Positions 42,960-51,812 of a stretch of DNA of 64,000 bases are shown piece by piece (the first letter of the stretch is position 1; the number at the start of each line of letters is the position of its first letter). The notes under the pieces were generated by a model, which made no database searches, had not been told where the DNA came from, and was given only the letters and a program-made list of their open reading frames with translations. The stretch is taken from contig JAGXQZ010000050.1 of the NCBI GenBank assembly GCA_018336015.1, positions 62,001-126,000 of the forward strand. The letters run 5' to 3'. This DNA is from Algoriphagus sp. (GTDB lineage: Bacteria > Bacteroidota > Bacteroidia > Cytophagales > Cyclobacteriaceae). The position numbers and the translations under genes were made by a program.

Positions 42960-44375
42960 ATGACCGGAGATCACGATCACGACTGGGAAGAAGACAAAAA
43001 GCTTGTAGAGCGATTTGAAAATTCCCTGAAGTCCAACTTGGACCTGTATTTCGAAGAAGAAGAGCTGGAAGACATCATCCGGTTTTACTTTGATCAGCAA
43101 AAATTCCTTAAAGCACTCAGAGCCTCCGAATATGCCCTCGAAAAGTTCCCCTTTTCGGTGGAGATCCGATTGCAAAAGGCACAGTGTCTGATTTTCAACG
43201 ACGAGTTGGAAGAAGGCCTGGATATCCTTGAGCATCTCAACAATCTGTCCCCAAATAATGAAGACATTGTTTTAGCCCTAGCCAATGCCCATATTTTGGC
43301 AGGTACGTTTCAGGAAGGCATTGATCTTCTTGAAAACTATTTGCCCATGGCAGAGGATAAGGCAGAGGTGTTCTATTCTTTGGGAAATCTGTACCGGGCC
43401 AAAGGAGACAATACTAAAGCAAGCGAGTATTTCAAAGACGCTGTAAAAAATCGGATCAACCACGAAGACGCGCTTTTTCAATTGGCCATGATCACAGAAG
43501 AGGAAGGTTCCTTTGACGAGATTCTGGAGTTTTACCAAGAGTTTATCGATCAGGACCCTTACTCTGCGGGAGCCTGGTATAACCTGGGAGTTGTATATAA
43601 TCGCCTCGGTCGATTTGAAGATGCCATTCAGGCATATGAGTATGCCTTGTTGATTGATGACGCATTTGCCTCGGCTTATTTCAATCTGGGCAATTCACTG
43701 ATGAATACCCAACAGTATGAAGCTGCCTTGGAAGCGTATCAAAATACCATCAATTGTGAGGGCGCCAATGCTGAAAACTGCTGCTACATGGGTGCTGCTT
43801 ATGAAAAGATGGGTAAAATCGATGAAGCATTTAAGTATTTCAAAAAATCAGCAAAGCTGGACGAAGAGTATGACGATGCGTGGTTTGGATTAGGAATGTG
43901 TATGCTCAAAAAAGAGAAGTTTTTTGAAGCTATTCATTATTTCAAAAAAGCGCTCAATCTCAACAAGGACAACCCAAACTATTGGGTAGGTCTAGCTGAT
44001 GCAGAGTTTAACTTGGGTAATCTTCAGGCAAGTTCGGAAGCTTACGAGGAAGCAATCAACCTCGAGCCGGGAATCATGGAAACTTATGTCAACCTCTCGG
44101 TGATTTATTTTGAGCAGAATCGTTTTGAAGAAGCGGTAGATGTGATCCGAGAAGGAATAGAAGAATCTCCGGAGGAGGCAGAACTTTACTACCGAATTGT
44201 GGTATATCTGATCAAAATGGGGAAATACAAAGAGGCCTTCACTTATTTGGAAAATGCGTTAACTTTGGACTTCGATAGGCATACGATTTTGTATGAGCTG
44301 ATGCCTGAATTACAAAAGCAAAAGGCCATTTATAAAATCATTGACCAATATCGGGATAGCACTACCCAGCTCTAA
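42960..44375 (+). CDS. Cytoplasmic TPR repeat protein
   Basis: 471 residues without a signal peptide. An acidic N-terminal leader is followed by about eleven TPR units (for example AWYNLGVVYNRLGRFEDAI, then AYFNLGNSLMNTQQYEAAL, then AWFGLGMCMLKKEKFFEAI). No enzymatic domain. TPR scaffolds of this type in Bacteroidota often sit near aroE, as here. It is followed by the phosphosulfolactate synthase-like gene at about 107 bases. Specific role unknown. Confidence 0.88.
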   Translation: MTGDHDHDWEEDKKLVERFENSLKSNLDLYFEEEELEDIIRFYFDQQKFLKALRASEYALEKFPFSVEIRLQKAQCLIFNDELEEGLDILEHLNNLSPNNEDIVLALANAHILAGTFQEGIDLLENYLPMAEDKAEVFYSLGNLYRAKGDNTKASEYFKDAVKNRINHEDALFQLAMITEEEGSFDEILEFYQEFIDQDPYSAGAWYNLGVVYNRLGRFEDAIQAYEYALLIDDAFASAYFNLGNSLMNTQQYEAALEAYQNTINCEGANAENCCYMGAAYEKMGKIDEAFKYFKKSAKLDEEYDDAWFGLGMCMLKKEKFFEAIHYFKKALNLNKDNPNYWVGLADAEFNLGNLQASSEAYEEAINLEPGIMETYVNLSVIYFEQNRFEEAVDVIREGIEESPEEAELYYRIVVYLIKMGKYKEAFTYLENALTLDFDRHTILYELMPELQKQKAIYKIIDQYRDSTTQL

Positions 44376-44482
44376 ACATTAAAACCTAGCAAATGAAATC
44401 GAGCATTACTTTAAAGTCACATTTTGAGTTGACTACCCAGCATGCGAGATTCCATGTGGCCTTAAAATAAAATAATTAACAC

Positions 44483-45253
44483 ATGAATTACGTGCTGAAG
44501 AATCTCCCTGTGAGGACTGAAAAGCCTCGCAACACGGGATTTACTATGGCGATGGACAAAGGTCTCAGCCTGAGAGAAACTGAAGATTTTGTAGAAAGCT
44601 GCTCCGACTATGTGGACATTGTGAAGTTGGGATGGGCCACTTCTTTCGTAACCAAAAAACTGAAGGAGAAAATTGCCGTTTATCGTGAGGCTGGCATACC
44701 TGTCTATTTTGGAGGTACACTTTTCGAAGCATTTATCGTACGTGGACAGTTTGACGATTACCGAAAAGTACTGGATACCTATGGGTTAGAATATGCTGAA
44801 GTTTCGGATGGCTCCATCTCGCTCAATCATGAAAAAAAGTGTGAGTTCATTAGCACACTTGCACAGCAAGTCACTGTATTATCAGAAGTTGGTTCAAAAG
44901 ATGCAGCCAAAATCATCCCTCCTTACAAGTGGATCGAGCAAATGCAAACCGAACTAAATGCTGGCGCTTGGAAAGTAATTGGCGAGGCTCGTGAAGGTGG
45001 TAATGTTGGCCTTTTCCGTGATTCAGGTGAAGTAAGACAGGGTCTGGTTGAGGAAATCCTAACTCAGGTTCCTGAGGAACGCATCATTTGGGAAGCCCCA
45101 CAAAAATCTCAGCAGGTATGGTTTATCAAACTTCTGGGAGCCAATGTAAATCTTGGAAATATCAGCCCATCCGAAGTGATCCCTTTGGAAACTATCCGAT
45201 TGGGACTTCGTGGTGATACTTTCGATCATTTTCTGGGTGAAATCAAACTTTAA
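44483..45253 (+). CDS. Phosphosulfolactate synthase-like protein (ComA family)
   Basis: 256-residue TIM-barrel protein of the ComA family, which adds sulfite to phosphoenolpyruvate. Family regions visible are TMAMDKGLSLRETEDFVE, YVDIVKLGWATSF, IPVYFGGTLFEAF, EVSDGSISL, VLSEVGSKD, VIGEAREGGNVGL and NLGNISPSEVIPLE. ComA was defined in coenzyme M synthesis, which Bacteroidota lack; a role in making sulfonates such as sulfonolipid head groups is possible but unproven. No comB or comC is nearby. Confidence 0.88.
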   Translation: MNYVLKNLPVRTEKPRNTGFTMAMDKGLSLRETEDFVESCSDYVDIVKLGWATSFVTKKLKEKIAVYREAGIPVYFGGTLFEAFIVRGQFDDYRKVLDTYGLEYAEVSDGSISLNHEKKCEFISTLAQQVTVLSEVGSKDAAKIIPPYKWIEQMQTELNAGAWKVIGEAREGGNVGLFRDSGEVRQGLVEEILTQVPEERIIWEAPQKSQQVWFIKLLGANVNLGNISPSEVIPLETIRLGLRGDTFDHFLGEIKL

Positions 45254-45271
45254 TAAGATCAACAATCCTAT

Positions 45272-45306
45272 AAAGGCTGGTCGGTAATCGGTCAGCCTTT
45301 CTTTTT
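45272..45306 (+). terminator. Terminator between the ComA-like and DUF368 genes
   Basis: AAAGGCTG and CAGCCTTT arms followed by CTTTTTC, ending just before the next start codon. Confidence 0.65.
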
Positions 45307-45309
45307 CCC

Positions 45310-46245
45310 ATGAATTCAATCAAAAAATACGGCCTCACCTATCTTAAGGGCATGGCTATGGGCGCAGCAGATATCGTCCCTGGTGTCTCAGGTGGGTCTA
45401 TTGCCTTAATCGCAGGAATTTATCAGCAATTATTAGACAGCATCAACTCCTTTAATCTGGAAAACCTTCTGCTATTAAAATCATTTGACTTCAAATCATT
45501 CTACGAAAAAGTAAACGGCTCTTTTCTGCTAAGCCTTTTGTTGGGAATTCTGACAAGCATTTTTGCACTATCTAAAGTGATTACTTTTTTAATGAATGAG
45601 CATCCAATCCCACTTTGGTCGTTTTTCTGTGGATTGATTTTGGTTAGTGCCTTTCTCATATTAAAGGATATCAAAAAATGGCATCTTGGAGTAGTAATCT
45701 CTGTGCTGATAGGGACGATCATTGCTTGGTGGGTTACCAATCTTCCCCCCACTACATCGCCCGATGCCCAATGGTTCACCTTTGTGGCTGGAGCTATTGC
45801 CATTTGTGCAATGATTTTGCCCGGAATTAGCGGGAGTTTTATACTGTTGATTTTAGGTAAATATGAACCCATCTTGAAAGCCGTATCAGATAAAGACATT
45901 TTCACTTTGGCACTTTTTGCGTCAGGTTGTATAGTTGGTATTCTTTCATTTAGTAGGGTGGTCTCTTACCTCCTGCGCAAATTTCATTCTGCTACCATTG
46001 GCCTGTTGTCCGGATTTATGCTTGGATCGGTCAATGAGCTCTGGCCCTGGAAAATCATCACGGCATGGAGAACTTCATCCAGCGGTGAGCAAAAGCCTTT
46101 TCTGACTGAAAACATCCTTCCTTCTGAATACCTAATTCAGGTAGGGGAAGCGCCACAATTAGGTTCTGCAATTAGTGCATTCATCGGAGGAATCGGATTA
46201 GTCTTGTTTATTGAGTGGTTGGCTAGCAAACTTCAGCATTCATGA
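45310..46245 (+). CDS. DUF368 membrane protein (probable undecaprenyl phosphate translocase)
   Basis: 311 residues, about eight membrane helices. Signature motifs are GMAMGAADIVPGVSGGSIALI at the N-terminus and its internal echo AICAMILPGISGSFIL, reflecting an inverted repeat. DUF368 proteins (PopT) were shown in other bacteria to return undecaprenyl phosphate across the inner membrane; transfer to this protein is by homology. Its stop overlaps the aroE start (ATGA). Confidence 0.92.
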   Translation: MNSIKKYGLTYLKGMAMGAADIVPGVSGGSIALIAGIYQQLLDSINSFNLENLLLLKSFDFKSFYEKVNGSFLLSLLLGILTSIFALSKVITFLMNEHPIPLWSFFCGLILVSAFLILKDIKKWHLGVVISVLIGTIIAWWVTNLPPTTSPDAQWFTFVAGAIAICAMILPGISGSFILLILGKYEPILKAVSDKDIFTLALFASGCIVGILSFSRVVSYLLRKFHSATIGLLSGFMLGSVNELWPWKIITAWRTSSSGEQKPFLTENILPSEYLIQVGEAPQLGSAISAFIGGIGLVLFIEWLASKLQHS

Positions 46246-46979
46246 GAAAATTTGGGTTGATCGGGTTTCCTTTAGGACATTCCTTTTCTAAGAAGTATTT
46301 CACCGCAAAGTTTGAAAGAGAAGGTATTAACGGCTGTCAATTTGATTTGTATGAAATTCCTCAAATTGAAGACTTTCCAGAAGTACTTTTAAAACATCCT
46401 GAGCTGGAAGGAATGGCAGTAACAATTCCCTACAAAGAGCAAGTAATTTCCTTTTTGGATGAGCTCGATCCTGCTTGTAAGACGATTGGTGCAGTGAATT
46501 GCATTCAAATCAGGGGAGGGAAAAAAACCGGATTCAATACCGATTACATTGGATTTAAGCAATCCCTTCAGGCATGGTTAGGCGATGAGATACCCAATGC
46601 TTTGGTCTTGGGAACAGGAGGAGCCTCCAAAGCAGTCAAACAAGCTTTAAAAGATCTTAATGTTGCTTTTTTATCCGTATCCAGATGCAAGGATGAGCAT
46701 CAACTCAGCTATGAGGAGTTAAGTGAAAATGTTGAATTTCTAAAAAATTACCCCTTAATCATCAATACCACACCACTGGGTACCTTTCCTAAAGTGGACG
46801 GAATTCCAGACATTCCACTGGACCAACTTACTTCGGCTCATCTGGTTTATGATTTGGTCTATAATCCACCCGTGACAAGATTGATGCAGGAGTGTATTTC
46901 TAGAGGTGGAAAAGCCAAAAATGGTCAGGATATGTTGGAACTTCAGGCTGAAGAGGCATGGAAAATCTGGAATAGCTGA
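46242..46979 (+). CDS. aroE: Shikimate dehydrogenase
   Basis: NADPH-dependent reduction of 3-dehydroshikimate in aromatic amino acid synthesis. 245 residues, on the short side for AroE. Substrate motifs are GHSFSKKYF, the catalytic Lys in VTIPYKEQV, Asn in GAVNCIQ and Asp in TDYIGF. The nucleotide loop is LGTGGASKAV, and the C-terminal GQDMLELQAEEAWKIW closes the site. Translationally coupled to the DUF368 gene. Confidence 0.95.
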   Translation: MRKFGLIGFPLGHSFSKKYFTAKFEREGINGCQFDLYEIPQIEDFPEVLLKHPELEGMAVTIPYKEQVISFLDELDPACKTIGAVNCIQIRGGKKTGFNTDYIGFKQSLQAWLGDEIPNALVLGTGGASKAVKQALKDLNVAFLSVSRCKDEHQLSYEELSENVEFLKNYPLIINTTPLGTFPKVDGIPDIPLDQLTSAHLVYDLVYNPPVTRLMQECISRGGKAKNGQDMLELQAEEAWKIWNS

Positions 46980-47056
46980 TTATCTCGACCCTTTTTTTGA
47001 GTCCTATAAATCAAGAAAGAGCTTGCTTGTGATCTTTGATTTTTTCACTTTTCAGG

Positions 47057-47641
47057 ATGGAGACAAATCAATCCTTAATCAACCGATGCCCTTGGTGCTT
47101 AGGCTTTCCCGATTACATCACTTATCATGATACAGAGTGGGGCGTACCCGTTCATGATGATCAAATCCATTTTGAATTTTTAGTTTTAGAAAGTGCCCAA
47201 GCGGGTCTCAGTTGGGCAACAATACTGAAAAAGAGAGAGGGTTATCGAAAAGCCTTTGCCGATTTTGATTACCGCATTGTTGCAGAATTTCCCGAGACTT
47301 ATGTTCAGGAATTGCTTCAGGATACCAGCATCATCCGAAATGCTCAAAAGATCAGAGCTGCAATCAACAATGCCCGGCGATTTATGGAAGTACAGCAAGA
47401 GTTTGGCTCTTTTTCAACCTACATCTGGGGATTTGTAGGAGGAAAACCAAAAATCAACTCGTTGAAAAGAGGAGAACCCTACCCCGCTACATCTCCAGAA
47501 TCAGATCAACTGGCGAAAGATCTAAAAAAAAGAGGGTTTAAGTTTTTAGGAAGTACTATCGTCTATGCCCACATGCAAGCCACCGGACTGATCAATGACC
47601 ATCTGATGGATTGCTTTCGATATGAGCAAGTAAAGTTTTAA
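47057..47641 (+). CDS. tag: DNA-3-methyladenine glycosylase I
   Basis: Removes 3-methyladenine from alkylated DNA. 194 residues from ATG at 47057; an upstream in-frame start at 47036 would add an unlikely leader. The four zinc ligands fit: Cys in RCPWC, His in YHDTEWG, and His and Cys in the C-terminal YAHMQATGLINDHLMDC. The catalytic region FEFLVLESAQAGLSWATIL is typical. Its stop codon overlaps that of the convergent nhaD-type gene. Confidence 0.95.
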   Translation: METNQSLINRCPWCLGFPDYITYHDTEWGVPVHDDQIHFEFLVLESAQAGLSWATILKKREGYRKAFADFDYRIVAEFPETYVQELLQDTSIIRNAQKIRAAINNARRFMEVQQEFGSFSTYIWGFVGGKPKINSLKRGEPYPATSPESDQLAKDLKKRGFKFLGSTIVYAHMQATGLINDHLMDCFRYEQVKF

Positions 47642-49167
47642 ACGAAGGCGATAAATACCAGCCAAACCAAGAAAAGGATCGGGAGAAGGATCGGAAGAGT
47701 AAACCGGATAATGTAACCGAAGAAAGACGGCATCTTAACTCCACTTTGCTCTGCGATGGATTTAACCATGAAGTTTGGCCCGTTACCTATGTACGTCATA
47801 GCTCCAAAGAACACCGAAGCGATGGAAATTGCCAACAATTGGAAAGTAGTATCTGAATCGTTCATGGTATTAGCCGCGAATTCTTTCACTTGGGCAATAT
47901 TGCCAATATCAGACCCTTCGGAGGCCATGGCAGCTGCCAAGAAATTGAGGTAGGTAGGAGCGTTATCAAGTACTGCTGAAAGAGAGCCTGTACCCCAATA
48001 GAGGGTATTCACCGTGATCAATTCAGCTCCTTCTGGAGACTTTGCAAAATTGCCAACCAACTCCAAAGCAGGCATCATCGTCCCGAAAATACCAATGAAG
48101 ATAAAGGCTACTTCACGAATCGGTTCAAAATTGAATTCGTTGCCTTTGATGGCGCGCTGATCCGCAAACTTGTAAGAAAGAAATGCCACCGAAAGCATGA
48201 TGATTTCTCTCAGGAAAGAAAACTTTTGGCCATCATAGTGAATGGCAGGTACGCCCTCAATGACATTGGGGTCCAAGAATACTGCACAAATTACCACGAA
48301 AAGCCAGCCGAAATTTTTGGCTCCGATCATGGTAAATTTATTGGAATAGCTGATTTCCTCGGAGTAGTCATCTTCTTCCGAAGCTTTTCCAAACTTGCGG
48401 TCGATAAAATAAAATACAGTTCCTAAAAGTGCCAAAGCCATGGCCCAAGCAGGCCAATTATGCTCAATAGTCCAAAAGAATGGAACCCCTTTAAGAAACC
48501 CCAAGAAAAGCGGTGGGTCGCCGATAGGAGTCAGTGAACCGCCCACATTGCTCACCATCAGGATAAAAAACACTACATGATAGGGCTGAATGTTAGCTTT
48601 ATTCAATCGAATAAATGGCCGAATCAAAAGCATAGAAGCACCTGTAGTTCCGATCAAATTAGATACTACTGCGCCTATCAGGAGCAAAGATACATTGGCA
48701 AGTGGGGTCGCTTTTTTGTCAATCTCTATCAAAATCCCGCCCGATGCTACATAGAGAGAAGCTAGTAAAGCGATGAATTGCACATATTCAGCGAGTGCAT
48801 GTACAGGAGCATGCACATTGTCCAATACAAACAAGTAATAGAGAACGACCAATACGGCAAATCCTACGGCAATTTTTGGATAATTGTGATGCCAAAAGTG
48901 CTCGTAAAATAAAGGACCTGTCGCGATCATCAACAAAAGCGTAACAAATGGGATAACCAACCAAAGAGGAGCTATGTGATGCTCTTCGGCATGGGCTTCT
49001 TCGGCATGGTCAGACCCCAATTGATCCGCAGAGGCGGAGTGGTCTTCGGTTTGTGCCAGTTGTTCAGTATTTTGATCAAAGGAGAGTGCATAGCAATCTG
49101 ACGCTTCAATCATTCCAAAAAATAATATTCCGAAAAGTATGAAAAGACTTATAAGATATTTCTTCAT
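47638..49167 (-). CDS. nhaD: NhaD-type sodium/proton antiporter
   Basis: 509-residue member of the NhaD branch of the ion transporter superfamily. A cleavable-looking N-terminus is followed by an acidic, His-rich segment (about residues 52-68, HAEEAHAEEHH). Eleven to twelve membrane helices follow. Family motifs include GTTGASMLLIRPFIR, VSNVGGSLTPIGDPPLFLGFL and AVLDNAPTYLNFLAAA, and near the end YIGNGPNFMVKSIAE. Exports Na+ or Li+ in exchange for protons. Monocistronic. Confidence 0.93.
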   Translation of the reverse strand: MKKYLISLFILFGILFFGMIEASDCYALSFDQNTEQLAQTEDHSASADQLGSDHAEEAHAEEHHIAPLWLVIPFVTLLLMIATGPLFYEHFWHHNYPKIAVGFAVLVVLYYLFVLDNVHAPVHALAEYVQFIALLASLYVASGGILIEIDKKATPLANVSLLLIGAVVSNLIGTTGASMLLIRPFIRLNKANIQPYHVVFFILMVSNVGGSLTPIGDPPLFLGFLKGVPFFWTIEHNWPAWAMALALLGTVFYFIDRKFGKASEEDDYSEEISYSNKFTMIGAKNFGWLFVVICAVFLDPNVIEGVPAIHYDGQKFSFLREIIMLSVAFLSYKFADQRAIKGNEFNFEPIREVAFIFIGIFGTMMPALELVGNFAKSPEGAELITVNTLYWGTGSLSAVLDNAPTYLNFLAAAMASEGSDIGNIAQVKEFAANTMNDSDTTFQLLAISIASVFFGAMTYIGNGPNFMVKSIAEQSGVKMPSFFGYIIRFTLPILLPILFLVWLVFIAFV

Positions 49168-49292
49168 TGGATTGACTTAATGGGCTGGGTTTTACTTTCC
49201 GGCAATTTATCGAATTTTTATGTGGGATTTGATAAGATTGGGTGGTCGCTAAACTACTGAATTTGATGCAAACTCTATAATCGCAAATCGAA

Positions 49293-49330
49293 CCCCTGCC
49301 GAATTTCACGATAAATTAATTCAGCAGGGG
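49293..49330 (-). terminator. Terminator or long hairpin after the dehydrogenase gene
   Basis: CCCCTGCCGAATT and AATTCAGCAGGGG arms (one mismatch) around a 12-base loop, 19 bases past the dehydrogenase stop. The minus-strand tail is only partly T-rich (TTCGATTTG). Confidence 0.6.
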
Positions 49331-49348
49331 GGATTGTTGAGGTAGCTT

Positions 49349-50575
49349 TTACACGAGTTGTGTCAATGCTATTTTAAAGGAAGTTTGGGCAATGTTTTTC
49401 CGAGCAGGATTCTCTTCATGTGTTCTTTTCAATGCTTTTTCGATCGTGGAGGAAACATCTGAAAAGATCGCTTCGTCAGTCACTGCGGCATGGTCGCTCA
49501 TCAGATAAGCAAATACTCTGGCCATTCCACAATTAGCGATGAAATCAGGAATGACCGAAATCCGCTCGTCAGTCCAAACACCTGTAGGTCCAAAGAAAAT
49601 CTCGGGATCCGCGAAAGGTACATTCGCACCACAGGATATGACTTCTAATCCCGCTGCAACCATTCGCTCTGCTTGGTCTTTGGTGATCAATCTGGAAGCT
49701 GCAGCCGGAATAAAAATCTCACTTTTCACGTCCCAGATTTTGGAATTGACTTCGTGAAAGGGAAGTAGATTTTCTGAAATGAGTTGATTTCCTTCCCTCT
49801 TTAAAAATAATTCCCGGATTTCGTCCAAAGAAAATCCATCCTCTCTGATCAGACCTCCGGCCCGATCGATAATTCCTACAATTTTCACTCCTTCCACCGC
49901 AAGAAAACAGGCGGCGGCTGCACCCACATTACCCCAACCCTGGATGATGGCTCGTTTTTCCCTGATGTTTCCTCCCCAGATAGAATAATAATGTCGGACG
50001 GCTTCTGACACACCATAGCCTGTAATCATATCTGCCACAGTATACTTTTTTGGGCCGTTTGGGGTAAACTTTGGATCTTCCAGAATTTTGGACACACCCT
50101 GCCGGAGCTGTCCGATCTTCCTGATTTTTTGGGGCTCGTTGGCATGGAAATGGCCGTTGACAATTCCCTCCTGGGGATGCCACAGGCCATAAGACTCAGT
50201 AATTGGAATTACTTCGTGAATTTCGTCCACATTGAGATCGCCTCCTGTGCCATAGTAATTTTTCAATAGCGGCATTACGGCTTTGTACCAACGCTGAAGT
50301 ACTCCCTCTTTTCTGGGGTCGCTAGGGTCAAAGTTGATTCCGGACTTAGCTCCTCCTATGGCGGGACCAGAGACGGTAAATTTTACCTCCATGGTCTTTG
50401 CCAGCGACTCCACTTCCCTTTTGTCGAGACCTTTTCTCATTCGGGTACCTCCACCCGCGGCACCGCCTCTGAGGGAATTGATGACTACCCATCCTTCCGC
50501 TTCCGTTTCACTGTCGCTCCACTCAAATACGATCTCCGGAGTCTTGTTTTCAAATTTCTTTAGCAGTTCCTGCAT
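49349..50575 (-). CDS. Glu/Leu/Phe/Val dehydrogenase
   Basis: 408-residue NAD(P)-dependent amino-acid dehydrogenase. The start is ATG at 50575 (MQELLKKFE); a TTG further upstream falls inside the -7 element. The catalytic domain has GGGTRM, the Lys region GGAKSGINFDP and YGTGGDLNVDE. The Rossmann domain has IIQGWGNVGAAAA, then IPAAASRLI and NCGMARVFAYL. It might oxidise glutamate or branched-chain amino acids; the sequence alone does not decide. Confidence 0.9.
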   Translation of the reverse strand: MQELLKKFENKTPEIVFEWSDSETEAEGWVVINSLRGGAAGGGTRMRKGLDKREVESLAKTMEVKFTVSGPAIGGAKSGINFDPSDPRKEGVLQRWYKAVMPLLKNYYGTGGDLNVDEIHEVIPITESYGLWHPQEGIVNGHFHANEPQKIRKIGQLRQGVSKILEDPKFTPNGPKKYTVADMITGYGVSEAVRHYYSIWGGNIREKRAIIQGWGNVGAAAACFLAVEGVKIVGIIDRAGGLIREDGFSLDEIRELFLKREGNQLISENLLPFHEVNSKIWDVKSEIFIPAAASRLITKDQAERMVAAGLEVISCGANVPFADPEIFFGPTGVWTDERISVIPDFIANCGMARVFAYLMSDHAAVTDEAIFSDVSSTIEKALKRTHEENPARKNIAQTSFKIALTQLV

Positions 50576-50599
50576 CTTATTTGGGTTTATATTTGGGCC

Positions 50600-50607
50600 C
50601 AAAAATA
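50600..50607 (-). promoter_or_regulatory. -7 element for the amino-acid dehydrogenase gene
   Basis: TATTTTTG on the minus strand, exact TAnnTTTG match, 24 bases before ATG 50575. It supports this start. Confidence 0.55.
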
Positions 50608-50647
50608 GAAAAATAAAACTGCTGTGGCTTAGGCGTATTTTCCGGGC

Positions 50648-51721
50648 TTATCCATAGATCACCCCCCCTGAGGAATCTCTGCTCGCGCCGGTCACTGAGG
50701 AGAGACAATTAATATCTCCTCTCAGCCTCAACGCTCCCAGAAATGCAAAAATCAAGGCTTCCTTGAATTCAATAAGTTCTGAAGGAGCCTCTATTTGATT
50801 CCAGTTATGATTCAAATGACGATCCAAGCATTCCTTGAAATAGAAATTGTATGCCCCACCACCAGTCAAAAGTACACTTGGCTTTGCAGAAGTAGCATAA
50901 TGGGTAATTACTTTGGCAATCTGAATGGCAAAATGCTCAATCAGTGTGCTGAGCAAATCTTTAGGCTCTAGTCTGCTGACTTCCAAAAGGGGGAAAAAGT
51001 CATTTTCCATATCCTCTCGGCCCAATGACTTGGCTGAAAAGGAGTGGTAAAACGACAAGGAGTTTAATTTTTCCAAAAGTGATTCATCCGTTTTTCCTTC
51101 CTTTGCCCAAGTCCCTCCTTCGTCAAAGGGTTTTCCCAATTTTTTGGCCAATGGGTTAAGCAAGAGATTGAAAGGACTAGTGTCAAAGGCAATTCTCCTG
51201 CCTTCATGCTCCATGGACAAGTTGGAAATACCTCCCAGGTTGATGCAAAAATCCACCTGAGGAAAAAGTAAGCGATCCCCAATAGGAACTAAAGGTGCCC
51301 CCTGTCCTCCCAGTTGGACATCGAGCATGCGGAAGTCAGTGATGACTTTTTCACCCGAAGCCTGATGCAGCGCCCAACCATTACCGATCTGGAGACTGAC
51401 TTTTTTGGATGGTTGGTGGAATACGGTGTGACCATGGGAGGCTATTGCCATGGGCTTGATTTGATTTTCTGCACAAAACTCCTTCACTTTTTCCCCCATC
51501 CACCTTCCAAAATCTATGTCCAAAAGCGTAAGCTCAAATCCAGATAACTGATGGCTGGCTTGAAGCCTTTCACCGAGAGCATCAGGAAAAGGTTCTGTTT
51601 TGGCCTGAAGGATTTCAAAAGACCATCCATCTTGGTATTCAAAATGGCAGTGAGCAATGTCCAAACCGTCCCCGGAAGTGCCGGACATGAGACCTATCAA
51701 GGTATAACGTTGTGGATGCAT
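50648..51721 (-). CDS. anmK: Anhydro-N-acetylmuramic acid kinase
   Basis: 357-residue ASKHA kinase that opens and phosphorylates 1,6-anhydroMurNAc from murein recycling. The opening LIGLMSGTSGDGLDIAHC is diagnostic. Further landmarks are ASHGHTVFHQ, FCINLGGISNLS, IAFDTSPFNLLLN, FDEGGTWAKEG and VLLTGGGAYN. Monocistronic on the minus strand, with its own -7 element and divergent from coaX. Confidence 0.95.
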   Translation of the reverse strand: MHPQRYTLIGLMSGTSGDGLDIAHCHFEYQDGWSFEILQAKTEPFPDALGERLQASHQLSGFELTLLDIDFGRWMGEKVKEFCAENQIKPMAIASHGHTVFHQPSKKVSLQIGNGWALHQASGEKVITDFRMLDVQLGGQGAPLVPIGDRLLFPQVDFCINLGGISNLSMEHEGRRIAFDTSPFNLLLNPLAKKLGKPFDEGGTWAKEGKTDESLLEKLNSLSFYHSFSAKSLGREDMENDFFPLLEVSRLEPKDLLSTLIEHFAIQIAKVITHYATSAKPSVLLTGGGAYNFYFKECLDRHLNHNWNQIEAPSELIEFKEALIFAFLGALRLRGDINCLSSVTGASRDSSGGVIYG

Positions 51722-51752
51722 GGGTTAAAGATTGTTAAGCGGGGGAAAGAAT

Positions 51753-51760
51753 CAAAGATA
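51753..51760 (-). promoter_or_regulatory. -7 element for anmK
   Basis: TATCTTTG on the minus strand, exact TAnnTTTG match, 31 bases before the start codon. Confidence 0.5.
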
Positions 51761-51812
51761 AATTAGAGGCAGGAAAAAGTCTCTTTTTTATTAATACCTA
51801 ATTTGCAATGCC

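Noticed and set aside
44393..44470. 25-codon frame before the ComA-like gene
   Set aside because: Too short and without a hydrophobic or other recognisable pattern; could be a leader peptide but nothing in the sequence supports it.
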